Shown here in pieces: positions 7,734-15,444 of a stretch of 30,187 bases of DNA (positions are counted from its first letter, which is position 1; every line of letters starts with the position of its first letter). Source of the stretch: JBDREC01 sp043820105 [NCBI: Pseudomonadota bacterium] (lineage in GTDB: Bacteria; Bdellovibrionota_F; JAHFAK01); NCBI GenBank assembly GCA_043820105.1, contig JBDREC010000016.1:1-30187 (forward strand), given 5' to 3'. The translations under genes and the position numbers were made by a program. The notes beneath the pieces are model-generated. The model was not told where the DNA came from, made no database searches, and saw nothing but the letters and a program-made list of their open reading frames with translations.

Positions 7734-8507
7734 ATGTACACTTCTTTACAATTAGTTGAAATATTTCACCTTGAGTTTTTGAGATGGTTTGCAAGAAAGC
7801 TAAAGCCTGAAAAATATGCCCTAAAGGGTGGAGTCAACCTACGCTTTTTCTTTAAAAGTTTTAGATATTCTGAAGATATGGATTTAGATGTTTCAGGAAT
7901 TGAGGTGGGCGATCTAAAAGAGCTTGTAATTAATATTTTTAATAATAGTTCTTTTAAAAATACTTTAATTTCTTTTGGAATTAAAGAAGTGCTTCCTCCT
8001 GATCTTGCTAAAGCAAAACAAACTGAAACAACTCAAAGGTTTAAGACTCATTTACTGACATCTGCAGGAGAAGATTTATTTACCAAGATTGAATTTTCCA
8101 GAAGAGGAATGAAGGGAAATATTATCACAGAACCTATTTCAGATTTAATTTTGCGCGGATATAAACTACCCCCATTGTTGGTTTCTCATTATGATAATCA
8201 GTCCGCTGTTTTGCAAAAGATAGATGCCCTGGCAACAAGATCTGTGACTCAGGCAAGGGATATTTTCGATTTGTTTTTATTAAGTTCTCAGTTTGATCAA
8301 AAGAGCTTTGATAAAGCTAAAATAAACCACACTAAGATTGAACAAGCATATAATAAAATTTTTGAACTCAGCTTTAATGTATTTAAAAACACCGTGCTTT
8401 CATATTTATCCTGGGAAGATCAAAACACTTATAACCTGCCCGCAGTGTGGGATGAAATAAAATTGAAAGTTGCTGCTTTTATTGAGGAATTACAAAAACA
8501 TGAGTAG
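7734..8507 (+). CDS. AbiEii-like nucleotidyltransferase (toxin component)
   Basis: 257 residues of the nucleotidyltransferase AbiEii/AbiGii toxin family. The N-terminal catalytic signature is present: ALKGGVNLRFFF (GG at 32-33) followed by RYSEDMDLDV (S46, D48, D50). The later family segment KIDALATRSVTQARDIFDLFLL, with conserved K, R and D residues, is also complete. Such toxins modify tRNA or other targets using nucleotides and are neutralised by AbiEi. ATG at 7734 is preceded by GGGA. The stop overlaps the antitoxin-like gene by 8 bases. Unlike canonical abiE loci, the toxin is encoded first. No truncation or lost motif is seen, so it is probably active. Confidence 0.85.
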   Translation: MYTSLQLVEIFHLEFLRWFARKLKPEKYALKGGVNLRFFFKSFRYSEDMDLDVSGIEVGDLKELVINIFNNSSFKNTLISFGIKEVLPPDLAKAKQTETTQRFKTHLLTSAGEDLFTKIEFSRRGMKGNIITEPISDLILRGYKLPPLLVSHYDNQSAVLQKIDALATRSVTQARDIFDLFLLSSQFDQKSFDKAKINHTKIEQAYNKIFELSFNVFKNTVLSYLSWEDQNTYNLPAVWDEIKLKVAAFIEELQKHE

Positions 8508-9132
8508 GCAGTCACTTTCAGTTTATATAAAACAATTAAAAAGGCCAGTTTTTACAACCTTTGAATTAGCTTCATTGTCAGGAAAATCCTTGTCAACTAC
8601 AAGCCAATCATTAAGCTATTTACAAAAAGAAGGTTTAATAAAAAAAGTATATCGTGGAATTTGGATAGATGCAGACAGTGAAAAAGTAAACCCTTATATG
8701 ATAATTCCTTTTTTGTTTCCCAGGCAAAGAGTTTATGTTTCCTTTTTAAGTGCCTTGCATATGCATGGAATAATTGAACAGATTCCGCAAATGATAACAG
8801 TGGCTGCGACTTGCCAGCCCAAAATATTAAAAACTGCTATAGGCGTGTTTTCAATACACCAAATTGCAGCTTCATTTTTCAATGGATTTGATTGGTATAA
8901 AGAAACGGGAAATTTTTTGCTTGCAGAGCCAGAAAAAGCCCTGATTGATTGTTTATATCTTTCCACGCGCAAGAAAAAACAATTTGCTCATTTTCCGGAA
9001 CTATATTTTCCTAAAGCCTTTAGTGCTAAAAAGGTTGAAAAATGGATAAATACGATAAGTGAAAAAAGAATAAGGGCTAGTGTTTTTGGGAAATGGGAGA
9101 CTTTGGGTTTTGGGAGAAAGTTTATAGGTTGA
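8500..9132 (+). CDS. AbiEi-like antitoxin / winged-helix regulator
   Basis: 210 residues from the ATG at 8500, which has GAGGA about 11 bases upstream within the toxin gene. A TTG further upstream would only add residues encoded inside the toxin gene. Residues ~5-57 form a winged helix (KRPVFTTFELASLSG, SQSLSYLQKEGLIKKVYRGIW), the AbiEi_4-type DNA-binding domain. The rest, with ALHMHGIIEQIP and LLAEPEKALIDCLYL, matches the C-terminal antitoxin domain. It probably binds the palindrome at 7690-7707 and neutralises the preceding protein. The last ~15 residues are encoded by GGG/TTT-rich low-complexity DNA like the following spacer, so the natural C-terminus may have been altered. Confidence 0.8.
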   Translation: MSRQSLSVYIKQLKRPVFTTFELASLSGKSLSTTSQSLSYLQKEGLIKKVYRGIWIDADSEKVNPYMIIPFLFPRQRVYVSFLSALHMHGIIEQIPQMITVAATCQPKILKTAIGVFSIHQIAASFFNGFDWYKETGNFLLAEPEKALIDCLYLSTRKKKQFAHFPELYFPKAFSAKKVEKWINTISEKRIRASVFGKWETLGFGRKFIG

Positions 9133-9276
9133 AGGCTTTTAGTTTTGGTAAATGTAAATTTTTGAATTTGTGATTTGTTTGTGATTTGGAGATTGTATTT
9201 TTTTATTTTTGGCTTATCTGGCTTGGGATTAAGATTGGAAAATAAGATGAAACCACTTATCATATAATATGCGGCT

Positions 9277-9417
9277 TCATCTTAACAATTTTGCAACAAT
9301 CTCATTTTCATGGTTTTTTAGAGCAAGTTCTATGCCATAAGATAAGCACTTGATATAATAGGATTCGCCTGAGAGGGGATTGTGCTTAATTTCAGCAAAT
9401 CTAGATTCAATATAAGC
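9277..9417 (-). pseudogene. Orphan coding remnant, C-terminal fragment
   Basis: The minus-strand frame between TAA (9418-9420) and TGA (9277-9279) reads AYIESRFAEIKHNPLSGESY followed by YIKCLSYGIELALKNHENEI and a short tail. It has a protein-like composition and no start codon. It looks like the tail of a decayed gene and I do not recognise the family. An alternative is a chance 46-codon opening. Confidence 0.35.
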
Positions 9418-9491
9418 TTAAACTAAATTTTGTGTTGATTTCAGGCATGGGAAGATTGGTATTTGGTATTCAGTGGGTTTTTTATCTTACT

Positions 9492-9543
9492 GGTGCTCTT
9501 GTGCTCTTGTTCCCCTGCGCTCTTGTTCCCCTGCGCTCTTGTG
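9492..9543. repeat. GCTCTTGTTCCCCT tandem words
   Basis: Two adjacent copies of TGCTCTTG (period 8) pass into two copies of a 16-base unit containing CTGCGCTCTTGTTCCC. Related words recur at 10521-10562 and, inverted, at 27683-27710. Confidence 0.65.
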
Positions 9544-9583
9544 ACCAATTAATTATGTTAAATAGTTGACAATAGACATCGGA

Positions 9584-9625
9584 GAATTAAGAATTAAGAA
9601 TTAAGAATTAAGAGTTAAGAATTAA
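9584..9625. repeat. GAATTAA heptamer array, six copies
   Basis: Six contiguous 7-base units fill exactly 42 bases: GAATTAA four times, GAGTTAA once, GAATTAA once. The array ends 22 bases before the DUF4911 start codon, so it occupies the region where that gene's promoter would be expected. Confidence 0.8.
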
Positions 9626-9647
9626 GAAGAAAGAAATTAGAATTTAG

Positions 9648-9890
9648 ATGAAAGAATACAAAGAACATATTATAAGGTATAAGGTAAATCCAAAAGATAT
9701 AGCTTATATTAAATTTACCCTAGAAGCCTATGACCTTTTTGGGGCTTTAACTACAATTGACCGAAAAATGGCAATAATTCAGATTAGAGTTAGTGAAAGC
9801 TACCGCGAATTATGTTTAAAGGTTATGGAAGAAATAGGGAAAGAAAAGGAAGGGATTGAACAACTTGCCCGACTGGATACTGAATACTGA
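9648..9890 (+). CDS. DUF4911-like small protein
   Basis: 80 residues, no signal peptide or membrane segment. The pattern YKVNPKDIAYIKFTLEAYD, then TTIDRKMAIIQIRVS and a helical tail ending QLARLDTEY, resembles DUF4911 proteins, small cytosolic proteins typical of Geobacter- and Desulfobacter-like genomes. A two-strand/helix fold of the ACT-like kind is plausible. Function is unknown. ATG at 9648 follows an A/G-rich stretch but no clear ribosome site. The gene stands alone and converges on the HD gene, with the CTTACCA array between them. Confidence 0.65.
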   Translation: MKEYKEHIIRYKVNPKDIAYIKFTLEAYDLFGALTTIDRKMAIIQIRVSESYRELCLKVMEEIGKEKEGIEQLARLDTEY

Positions 9891-9905
9891 ATACCGAATA
9901 CCAAT

Positions 9906-9960
9906 CTTACCACTTACCACTTACCACTTACCACTTACCACTTACCACTTACCACTTACC
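9906..9960. repeat. CTTACCA heptamer array, ~8 copies
   Basis: Essentially perfect tandem CTTACCA for 55 bases (7.9 copies). It separates two convergent genes. The TAA stop of the HD gene (9956-9958, minus strand) lies inside the last unit. Degenerate copies of the same word occur at 6288-6316. There are no spacers between units, so it is not CRISPR-like. Confidence 0.9.
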
Positions 9961-10495
9961 GCTGCTTAAGCACTTCAAAATTCACAAAATCCGCATGATT
10001 TATAATTATTGCTTCTTTTGACCTATTCATATTATCACCTTCATGTGAGTGATAAGCAATACAATGAGCTACTTCATCAGGCAGGCCTGCCAGGTATGCA
10101 ATGCCAACTCCACTTATTGGATGTCTTAGATTTTGACCATTTTTGCTTTTGATTATTTCAGTGCCTTCCTTTTTATATTCTAAAAGCTTTCCTACATCAT
10201 GCAAAAGAGCTCCTGAATAAAGAAAATTATAATTGATTAAAGGCTTTTCTTCATAAACAGTTTCCATAGTTTCTGCAATTTTTTTTGCTGTTTCAAAAAC
10301 TGCTTTTACATGATCAACATAAGAAATCTTGCAGTCTGGAATTAATAAAGTAAATGGAATATCAAAAAGTTGAGCGAGCCTCCAGGCCCCCATTTCAATT
10401 GCAATCTTTTGCGCATTTATTGATCTTTTCTGAATATTTTCATCTGCAATCAGCTTAAATTCAGGAAAAATTTCCAATATTTCATTCTCAATCAT
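9956..10495 (-). CDS. HD-domain phosphohydrolase
   Basis: 179 residues, cytosolic. The HD metal ligands are visible: H62 (YVDHVKAVFETA), H99-D100 (LLHDVGK), H125 (LRHPISG), H149/H151 (YHSHEGD) and D169 (NHADF). This is the two-metal pattern of HDIG/HDc phosphohydrolases acting on nucleotides or phosphate esters, and the substrate cannot be told. ATG at 10495 has an AGGAG ribosome site 6-7 bases upstream. It lies 40 bases downstream of a CYTH gene on the same strand, probably as one operon. Its stop codon is provided by the CTTACCA array, so the C-terminus may be secondary. Confidence 0.85.
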   Translation of the reverse strand: MIENEILEIFPEFKLIADENIQKRSINAQKIAIEMGAWRLAQLFDIPFTLLIPDCKISYVDHVKAVFETAKKIAETMETVYEEKPLINYNFLYSGALLHDVGKLLEYKKEGTEIIKSKNGQNLRHPISGVGIAYLAGLPDEVAHCIAYHSHEGDNMNRSKEAIIINHADFVNFEVLKQR

Positions 10496-10520
10496 TATAA
10501 TCTCCTTCCTCTCTTATCAC

Positions 10521-10562
10521 CTTGTTCCCTTGTTCTCATGTTCCCTTATTCCCCTGTTCTCT
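10521..10562. repeat. CTTGTTCCC/CATGTTCCC word array
   Basis: Tandem-like words CCTTGTTCCCTTGTTCTC, ATGTTCCCTTATTCCCC and TGTTCTC fill the CYTH-HD spacer. They extend into the 3' end of the CYTH gene, encoding its last ~9 residues. They share words with 9492-9543 and 27683-27710. Confidence 0.65.
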
Positions 10563-11096
10563 TTCATTCTCAAAAGTTGGCATTAAATAATCATGCAAAT
10601 TTTTATTTAATATCTTATAAGACCTAAAAAGATCTTCATAGCTTTTAGAAATACTTTTTGAAAAGTCAAAGCCAAGTTTTTCAGATAAGCTTATTAATTT
10701 CTCTTTTGAAGATGATTCAAGCTCAACATAATATCCAAGAAAGGGAAATTTATCTATAAGAATATAATCATCATTCAATTTAAAAGTATGGCGAAGCTTT
10801 TCCTTTCTTCTTGATTCTGATAGACCAAGCTTATTGAGAATTTCCAAAAAGCTGTCAACATCATTGATATTAGTTTCTGTCTCTTTTCTAATTTTAACCT
10901 TACTTTCATTAAAGAAAGCTTCTTTATATGTAATAAGCCCATGCTTATCCCACTTTCTAATTCTTAAATCTTTTCCATTAATACAAAAATATACATCAAG
11001 CTCATTTTGCTTCCCCAAATCAATACATGATAGCTCTTCAACTTTTTGCATAATCTCATCAATAGATTTTATTTTATATTTTACTTCATATTCCAT
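10536..11096 (-). CDS. CYTH-domain protein (class IV adenylate cyclase / triphosphatase-like)
   Basis: 186 residues. The family signature ExExK is at the very start (E2, E4, K6 in MEYEVKYK). It is followed by alternating charged strands of the triphosphate tunnel: DLRIRKWD, ITYKEAFF, KVKIRKETET, RRKEKLRHTF, ILIDKFP and YYVELE. CYTH enzymes hydrolyse tripolyphosphate, thiamine triphosphate or RNA 5'-triphosphates, or act as class IV adenylate cyclases (CyaB); the sequence does not separate these. ATG at 11096, weak ribosome site. The last residues (ENEREQGNKGT) come from the low-complexity array, suggesting the original stop was lost or moved. An HD phosphohydrolase follows in the same operon. 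Confidence 0.82.
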   Translation of the reverse strand: MEYEVKYKIKSIDEIMQKVEELSCIDLGKQNELDVYFCINGKDLRIRKWDKHGLITYKEAFFNESKVKIRKETETNINDVDSFLEILNKLGLSESRRKEKLRHTFKLNDDYILIDKFPFLGYYVELESSSKEKLISLSEKLGFDFSKSISKSYEDLFRSYKILNKNLHDYLMPTFENEREQGNKGT

Positions 11097-11147
11097 ACAA
11101 ATATTTCATCAATAAAAGCAAAATAGTCAACCCAAAACGCCCACACC

Positions 11148-11181
11148 TTACGCATTACGCTGTACGCTGTATGCTGAACGA
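11148..11181. repeat. TACGCTG word array
   Basis: TTACGCA, TTACGCTG, TACGCTG, TATGCTG occur in tandem, again a roughly 7-base period, just upstream of the lipoprotein promoter region. Confidence 0.5.
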
Positions 11182-11195
11182 ATTATACAATATAT

Positions 11196-11224
11196 TTGAC
11201 AAAATTTAGTAATCATTCTAGTAG
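11196..11224 (+). promoter_or_regulatory. Candidate promoter of the lipoprotein gene
   Basis: A perfect -35 TTGACA (11196-11201) is followed after 17 bases by TAGTAG (11219-11224), a poor -10. The distance of ~35 bases to the ATG at 11262 is suitable. The weak -10 limits confidence. Confidence 0.35.
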
Positions 11225-11261
11225 TTTTAGCAATAATTACTATTAATGGGGCCTCATATTT

Positions 11262-11954
11262 ATGAAACATTTATCTACTATTTTTCTAATCTTTTCATTA
11301 ATTTTTCTTTTATTTGCATGTGAAGGCAATGTCGAACAAGATGAAAACGAGCAAATTGCAACTGGTAATGCAAAATTAGTTATTCACAACAATGACATTG
11401 AGGATATTGATTATTATGAAGTTGTCATTGAAGGTGATGACATGACAACAATCAATTCTTCCTTTGAAATGGCGGATGATGTATCTGGTTACGTCTATAA
11501 CATTCCAGCTGGCACTGATCGAACATTTACATTAAATGCATATAACGTAGATTCTATTTTGATTTTTACTGGATCTGCTTTAGCTAATGTCTTAGAAGGA
11601 GAAACTGTTGAAGTTGAGATCACCTTAAATGATGTCAATCCAGAAGCTGAGTCTGTTGGTAACGCACATATTGTTGGATCAATCAATTACCTTCCAAGAA
11701 TTGATGTAGCTACTGCCACAGATAATGATGTAAATATTGCAGAAACAATCACATTAACTGTTGAAGCTTCTGACCCAGATGCTGACACCTTATCATATCT
11801 TTGGACAGCCACAGGTGGCTCTTTTTCAGATGACGCTGCTGAAACAACAGTTTGGACAGCACCTTTAAGCTTCGGAACTTACACAATAACAATTACTGTT
11901 GATGATGGCAATGATGGGGAAGCAAGCCTGGATATTGAGATAACAGTAAATTAG
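11262..11954 (+). CDS. Outer-surface lipoprotein with C-terminal PKD/Ig-like domain
   Basis: 230 residues. The signal peptide (~1-19) ends in lipobox LFAC with C20 as the lipidated residue, so it should be processed by Lgt, LspA and Lnt. Residues ~35-115 form a beta-rich domain with the motif YNIPAGTDRTFTLNAYN. Residues ~135-230 (NVNIAETITLTVEASDPDAD, LSYLWTATGG, YTITITVDDGN) are a PKD/cadherin-like bacterial immunoglobulin fold used in surface adhesion or carbohydrate contact. GGGG lies ~10 bases before the ATG. The N-terminal domain recurs in the next, broken gene. Function beyond envelope location is unknown. Confidence 0.8.
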   Translation: MKHLSTIFLIFSLIFLLFACEGNVEQDENEQIATGNAKLVIHNNDIEDIDYYEVVIEGDDMTTINSSFEMADDVSGYVYNIPAGTDRTFTLNAYNVDSILIFTGSALANVLEGETVEVEITLNDVNPEAESVGNAHIVGSINYLPRIDVATATDNDVNIAETITLTVEASDPDADTLSYLWTATGGSFSDDAAETTVWTAPLSFGTYTITITVDDGNDGEASLDIEITVN

Positions 11955-11995
11955 TGGGCTTACTCTGTATTCGAATAATATTTAGGATATGAACA

Positions 11996-12662
11996 ATGTA
12001 TAGAAAGATGATATCTATATACATTTCTTCCTTGTTTTTATTTACATGTGTCCTGCGAAATGAGCAGTCTACAGATAACAATATTGTCAAAGTTTTCCTG
12101 GACTACCATGAGATCTCAGATATTGATTATGCTGAAATAGAAATTACAGCTTATGATATGGATCCAATATTAATAGCACATGATATTGAACAAACAAATC
12201 CAATAATTGAAGTTTATAATATTCCAGCAGGATCATCACGAGAATTTTCTATTAATGCCTATAATAGTGAAGACACTTTAATATTTTCAGGTTACTGCAC
12301 TATGGACCTTAGACCAAGGCCAATAAACAGGGACCCAAGCTCGATTTATCCAAGATAGATATGATGAAACATTTGAACCTGTAATTGACAAGTTCAGTTT
12401 ATATTCACTTGAAACAACAAGGCTTGAAGGCACCAATTTTATTGAAATTGAAAGCTGGGTTAGGCAAAATCTTGAACGAGTTGCTGATAATCAAAGCTGG
12501 AGTTTTGCGCAAAGAAGCTATGCTCAGTCCTTATATACAGATTTTATGTTGGCTAAACAAATAGCCCATGATCAAATAAAATTCTTGATGAATGGACAAT
12601 TTTTATTTTATAATATTAATAGAATTGGTATTATAACTTGCAGGATTTTAAATTGTTACTAA
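11996..12662 (+). pseudogene. Frameshifted lipoprotein paralogue
   Basis: The first frame (11996-12358, 120 codons) starts with a signal peptide and a possible lipobox LFTC (C18). It then repeats the domain of the preceding lipoprotein: EVYNIPAGSSREFSINAYN against YNIPAGTDRTFTLNAYN. It stops at 12356-12358. The +1 frame is open from 12327 to the TAA at 12660-12662 and reads protein-like sequence (RFIQDRYDETFEPVIDKFSL, WVRQNLERVADNQSW, FAQRSYAQSLYTDFM) without its own start. The simplest reading is one gene broken by a one-base shift between 12327 and 12355, near a GGGACCC run. Alternatively these are two joined gene fragments, because the second part has no counterpart in the intact paralogue. 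ATG at 11996 has AGGA ~10 bases upstream. Confidence 0.6.
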
Positions 12663-13891
12663 GAATTTATCTTGTACCTATATTTTTTTTTATATCTGTA
12701 ACAACATCAAATTTAGAAGCTTTTAAGTACGATGCTCAGAAAATAAATATATTATTAAGATATGATGATTTTTCACCAATAAGTTCTTATGAAATTGAAT
12801 CAAGGTTGATTGATATTTTAAAAAAAAACAATATCCCTTGCACAATAGGAATAATTCCATTTTCAAAGACTATCGATCCATATTCTTATAAGAAATTTGA
12901 TAATAATAAAATTATTTTATTAAAACAGGCTATGAAAGATCAGTTAATTACTCCAGCCTTGCATGGATTTTCACATGAGAATAGAAATAAAGGTTTTTTT
13001 CTGAAACCATCAGAATTTTACAATCAAAATTATTTAAATCAATTAGATCTTATAAACAAAGGGAAACTATATTTAGAAAAGCTACTTGACACTTCGATAG
13101 ATATTTTTGTTCCACCCTGGAATACTTACGATAACAATACTATTAAAGCTCTTGAAAAATTAGATTTCCAAATATTATCAGCAGGTCCAATCGGAGCTAT
13201 AGACACAAAAGTTAATTTAAAATATATTCCAACAACTATTAATTTAGATAAACTAGATTTTTTAATTAATAGCTCAAAAAGAAATAACGATAAAAATATA
13301 TTAATTCATGTTCTATTTCATGAATTTGATTTTTTAGAATCAAAAAATTCAAAAGGATTTATTTCATTGAATGCTTTTGAAAAATTACTGCATTATCTTA
13401 AATCCAGCAATATTAATTTTATATCACTTAATAGTAGTGAACAGCCTTTTAATAAATTCGATGCAAAGCTATATTCCCATTTTTCTGCCCTTAATAAAAA
13501 CCTGAAATTTTTACTTCCTTTTCTTAAAAAGCACTTTGATCATGAAAGATATTTTTACATAAAAGCAGCAACATCAAACAACTTAATAATAAAAGTATTT
13601 TTTTTGTTATTTTTTCAATTTTTAATTGTTACAATAATTACAATGGTATCTTCATTCTATATAAATATTATAATAAACAATATTTTTAAACCATTTATTT
13701 GGGCAATAAAATTGTTTTATTCCATCTTATTTATAATTTCAATAACATCTTTTATTATAAACGATACAATAAGTTACAAATTCTTATTAATTTTTATTGT
13801 TATTTTAATTTTATTATTAGAAACTTTTTTACACAATAGAATATACTTGATTTATACTTCTAAATTAAAAACAGATACAATGAAAGAATAA
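12653..13891 (+). CDS. Polysaccharide-deacetylase-like (DUF2334/NodB-fold) protein with C-terminal membrane helices
   Basis: About 412 residues. An N-terminal signal or anchor segment is followed by a NodB-like catalytic domain. The metal/acid pair is in LLRYDDF (D38-D39), the histidine pair in LHGFSHEN (H104, H108), and the substrate-binding segment is FVPPWNTYD (~153-161). Three hydrophobic segments close the protein (~325-350, 357-375, 382-400). This family removes acetyl groups from polysaccharides at the cell surface. I prefer TTG at 12653 because AGGA lies 7 bases upstream; a TTG at 12638 would add five residues but has no ribosome site. It precedes the flippase by 8 bases, so the two are probably co-transcribed. 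Confidence 0.75.
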   Translation: MLLRIYLVPIFFFISVTTSNLEAFKYDAQKINILLRYDDFSPISSYEIESRLIDILKKNNIPCTIGIIPFSKTIDPYSYKKFDNNKIILLKQAMKDQLITPALHGFSHENRNKGFFLKPSEFYNQNYLNQLDLINKGKLYLEKLLDTSIDIFVPPWNTYDNNTIKALEKLDFQILSAGPIGAIDTKVNLKYIPTTINLDKLDFLINSSKRNNDKNILIHVLFHEFDFLESKNSKGFISLNAFEKLLHYLKSSNINFISLNSSEQPFNKFDAKLYSHFSALNKNLKFLLPFLKKHFDHERYFYIKAATSNNLIIKVFFLLFFQFLIVTIITMVSSFYINIIINNIFKPFIWAIKLFYSILFIISITSFIINDTISYKFLLIFIVILILLLETFLHNRIYLIYTSKLKTDTMKE

Positions 13892-13899
13892 TAAATTAA

Positions 13900-15444
13900 A
13901 TGCCAGGATATAGTAAAAAGTTAGCAAAAAATACCTTTTTCAATTTTATTGGAAAATCATACTCAGCAATTATTGTTATTTTTTTAGTTCCAATAATAAT
14001 CAAACATATTGGAATGGACCATTTTGGAGTATGGGCCATTGTTAGTGTAATTTTTGGATATGTAGAACTCGCTGATTTGGGCTTTGGTTCATCATATTTA
14101 AAGTATCTATCAGAAGCTCATACAAAAAATGATATTAAGGAAATTTCAAAAATCTTAGTAACTGGTTTATTTTTTTATATAACTCTTGTCTTTTTAGTTG
14201 CAATTATTCTAATACCATCTATTCCTTTATTAATAAGACTATTTAACTTAGGTAACTTGAAGGAGATTTCTTCTTTTGCTATTTTAATTGGATTTTTTAT
14301 TTTTGCAGTTAATAGCATTTTAGGAATGTCCCAAAGCCTTATTCATGCATTACAACGCTATGATATTTCAAATAAAGTATCAATTTTTATAAAATCCTTC
14401 AGATTCATTTTAATGGTAATCCTTTTATATTTGGGATATGGTTTAAAAGGTTTAATGATAGGCCAATTAATGGTTACTATAATTCATAATCTAATAAATT
14501 TTGTAATAGCGAAATCTTTATTACCAGGTTGGTCCATAAAAATAAAAAACATAGAACATAATACTGCAAAAAAACTTTTTAAATTTGGAATTAAAATTCA
14601 AACTGCAAGAATATCTGAACAAATAAATGCTCATATTGATAAAATTATCTTATCTAATGTTTATAATATTACCCTTGTTGGATATTATGAAATTGCAACA
14701 AAAATTGTAAACATCATTAAATTATTTGCTAAAATATTAGCGTCTGCAACTATCCCTTTGGCATCTGAACTAGAAGCCAAAAATCAAACCGACAAGATTC
14801 ACGATCTTTTTTTTACAGGAACAAAACTGCTTGTTTTAACGTCTTCTTTTATGATTTTATTTATTTTAATGTTTTCAGATGACATTTTGTTTTTATGGTT
14901 GGGAAAAATTTATGACGATGCTAGATTATTTTTGCATATTTTAATTTTTGGTGTTGCAATAAATATTACCAGTGCTATTGCAATGCATCTTGCAAATGGA
15001 ATGGGCAAACCTGAATTTGAAATGAATTATGGCTTTTTGTTAATGATTATGAATCTAACATTAAGTATTTTGGGTATTATTTTTATTGGAAAAATTGGAC
15101 CAGCACTTGGAACTACTGTATCTTTATCAGTAGCTACTCTTTATTATTTAGTTTTGTTTTGTAACTATTTAAAAGTTAGCTTAAAAGATTATTTAGCTTT
15201 ATATTCTAAACCAGTTTTAGCAATTATAATTATTGGATTCTTTTATATTTTCTATAATTATCTGGAATCCTTTTATCTTGAAAATATTTCCTATAGAAGA
15301 CTTTATTATTTCTTTAAATTAGGTTTTCTGTTTTTATTTGGATTTTTTATGCACTTCTATTTTTTACGTATCGCTAATTATTTCACTAAAGTAGAAAAAA
15401 AGAAATTAACCCCTATAAAAATAGCAAAACTGATTTTTAAATAA
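13900..15444 (+). CDS. Wzx-type polysaccharide flippase
   Basis: 514 residues, almost entirely hydrophobic with roughly 12-14 membrane helices. The N-terminus KLAKNTFFNFIGKSYSAIIV, the LADLGFGSSYLKYLSEA segment and the central INAHIDKIILSNVYNITLVG are typical of the RfbX/Wzx polysaccharide biosynthesis protein family (MOP superfamily). It would move lipid-linked oligosaccharide from the inner to the outer leaflet of the cytoplasmic membrane. ATG at 13900 lies 8 bases after the deacetylase. No Wzy polymerase is found beside it. The name wzx is a family label rather than proven orthology. Confidence 0.85.
   Translation: MPGYSKKLAKNTFFNFIGKSYSAIIVIFLVPIIIKHIGMDHFGVWAIVSVIFGYVELADLGFGSSYLKYLSEAHTKNDIKEISKILVTGLFFYITLVFLVAIILIPSIPLLIRLFNLGNLKEISSFAILIGFFIFAVNSILGMSQSLIHALQRYDISNKVSIFIKSFRFILMVILLYLGYGLKGLMIGQLMVTIIHNLINFVIAKSLLPGWSIKIKNIEHNTAKKLFKFGIKIQTARISEQINAHIDKIILSNVYNITLVGYYEIATKIVNIIKLFAKILASATIPLASELEAKNQTDKIHDLFFTGTKLLVLTSSFMILFILMFSDDILFLWLGKIYDDARLFLHILIFGVAINITSAIAMHLANGMGKPEFEMNYGFLLMIMNLTLSILGIIFIGKIGPALGTTVSLSVATLYYLVLFCNYLKVSLKDYLALYSKPVLAIIIIGFFYIFYNYLESFYLENISYRRLYYFFKLGFLFLFGFFMHFYFLRIANYFTKVEKKKLTPIKIAKLIFK

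Larger units (their letters stand above)
9133..9647. other. 515-base spacer: gene remnant and low-complexity words
   Basis: No intact gene. It begins with TGATTTG-type words (~9160-9200). It then holds a short open remnant on the minus strand (9277-9417) and two repeat arrays (9492-9543 and 9584-9625) listed separately. No convincing promoter or terminator is seen, and the DUF4911 gene starts directly after the second array. Confidence 0.6.

Noticed and set aside
8988-9263. A 91-codon minus-strand opening over the AbiEi-like gene end
   Set aside because: It overlaps the antitoxin-like gene and low-complexity DNA, and its peptide is repeat-like (TNKSQIQKFTFTKTKS).
9906-9960. CTTACCA array as a possible CRISPR or protein-binding iteron array
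   Set aside because: Units are contiguous 7-mers without spacers, so it is not CRISPR. There is no replication gene or DnaA-like box nearby to support iterons.
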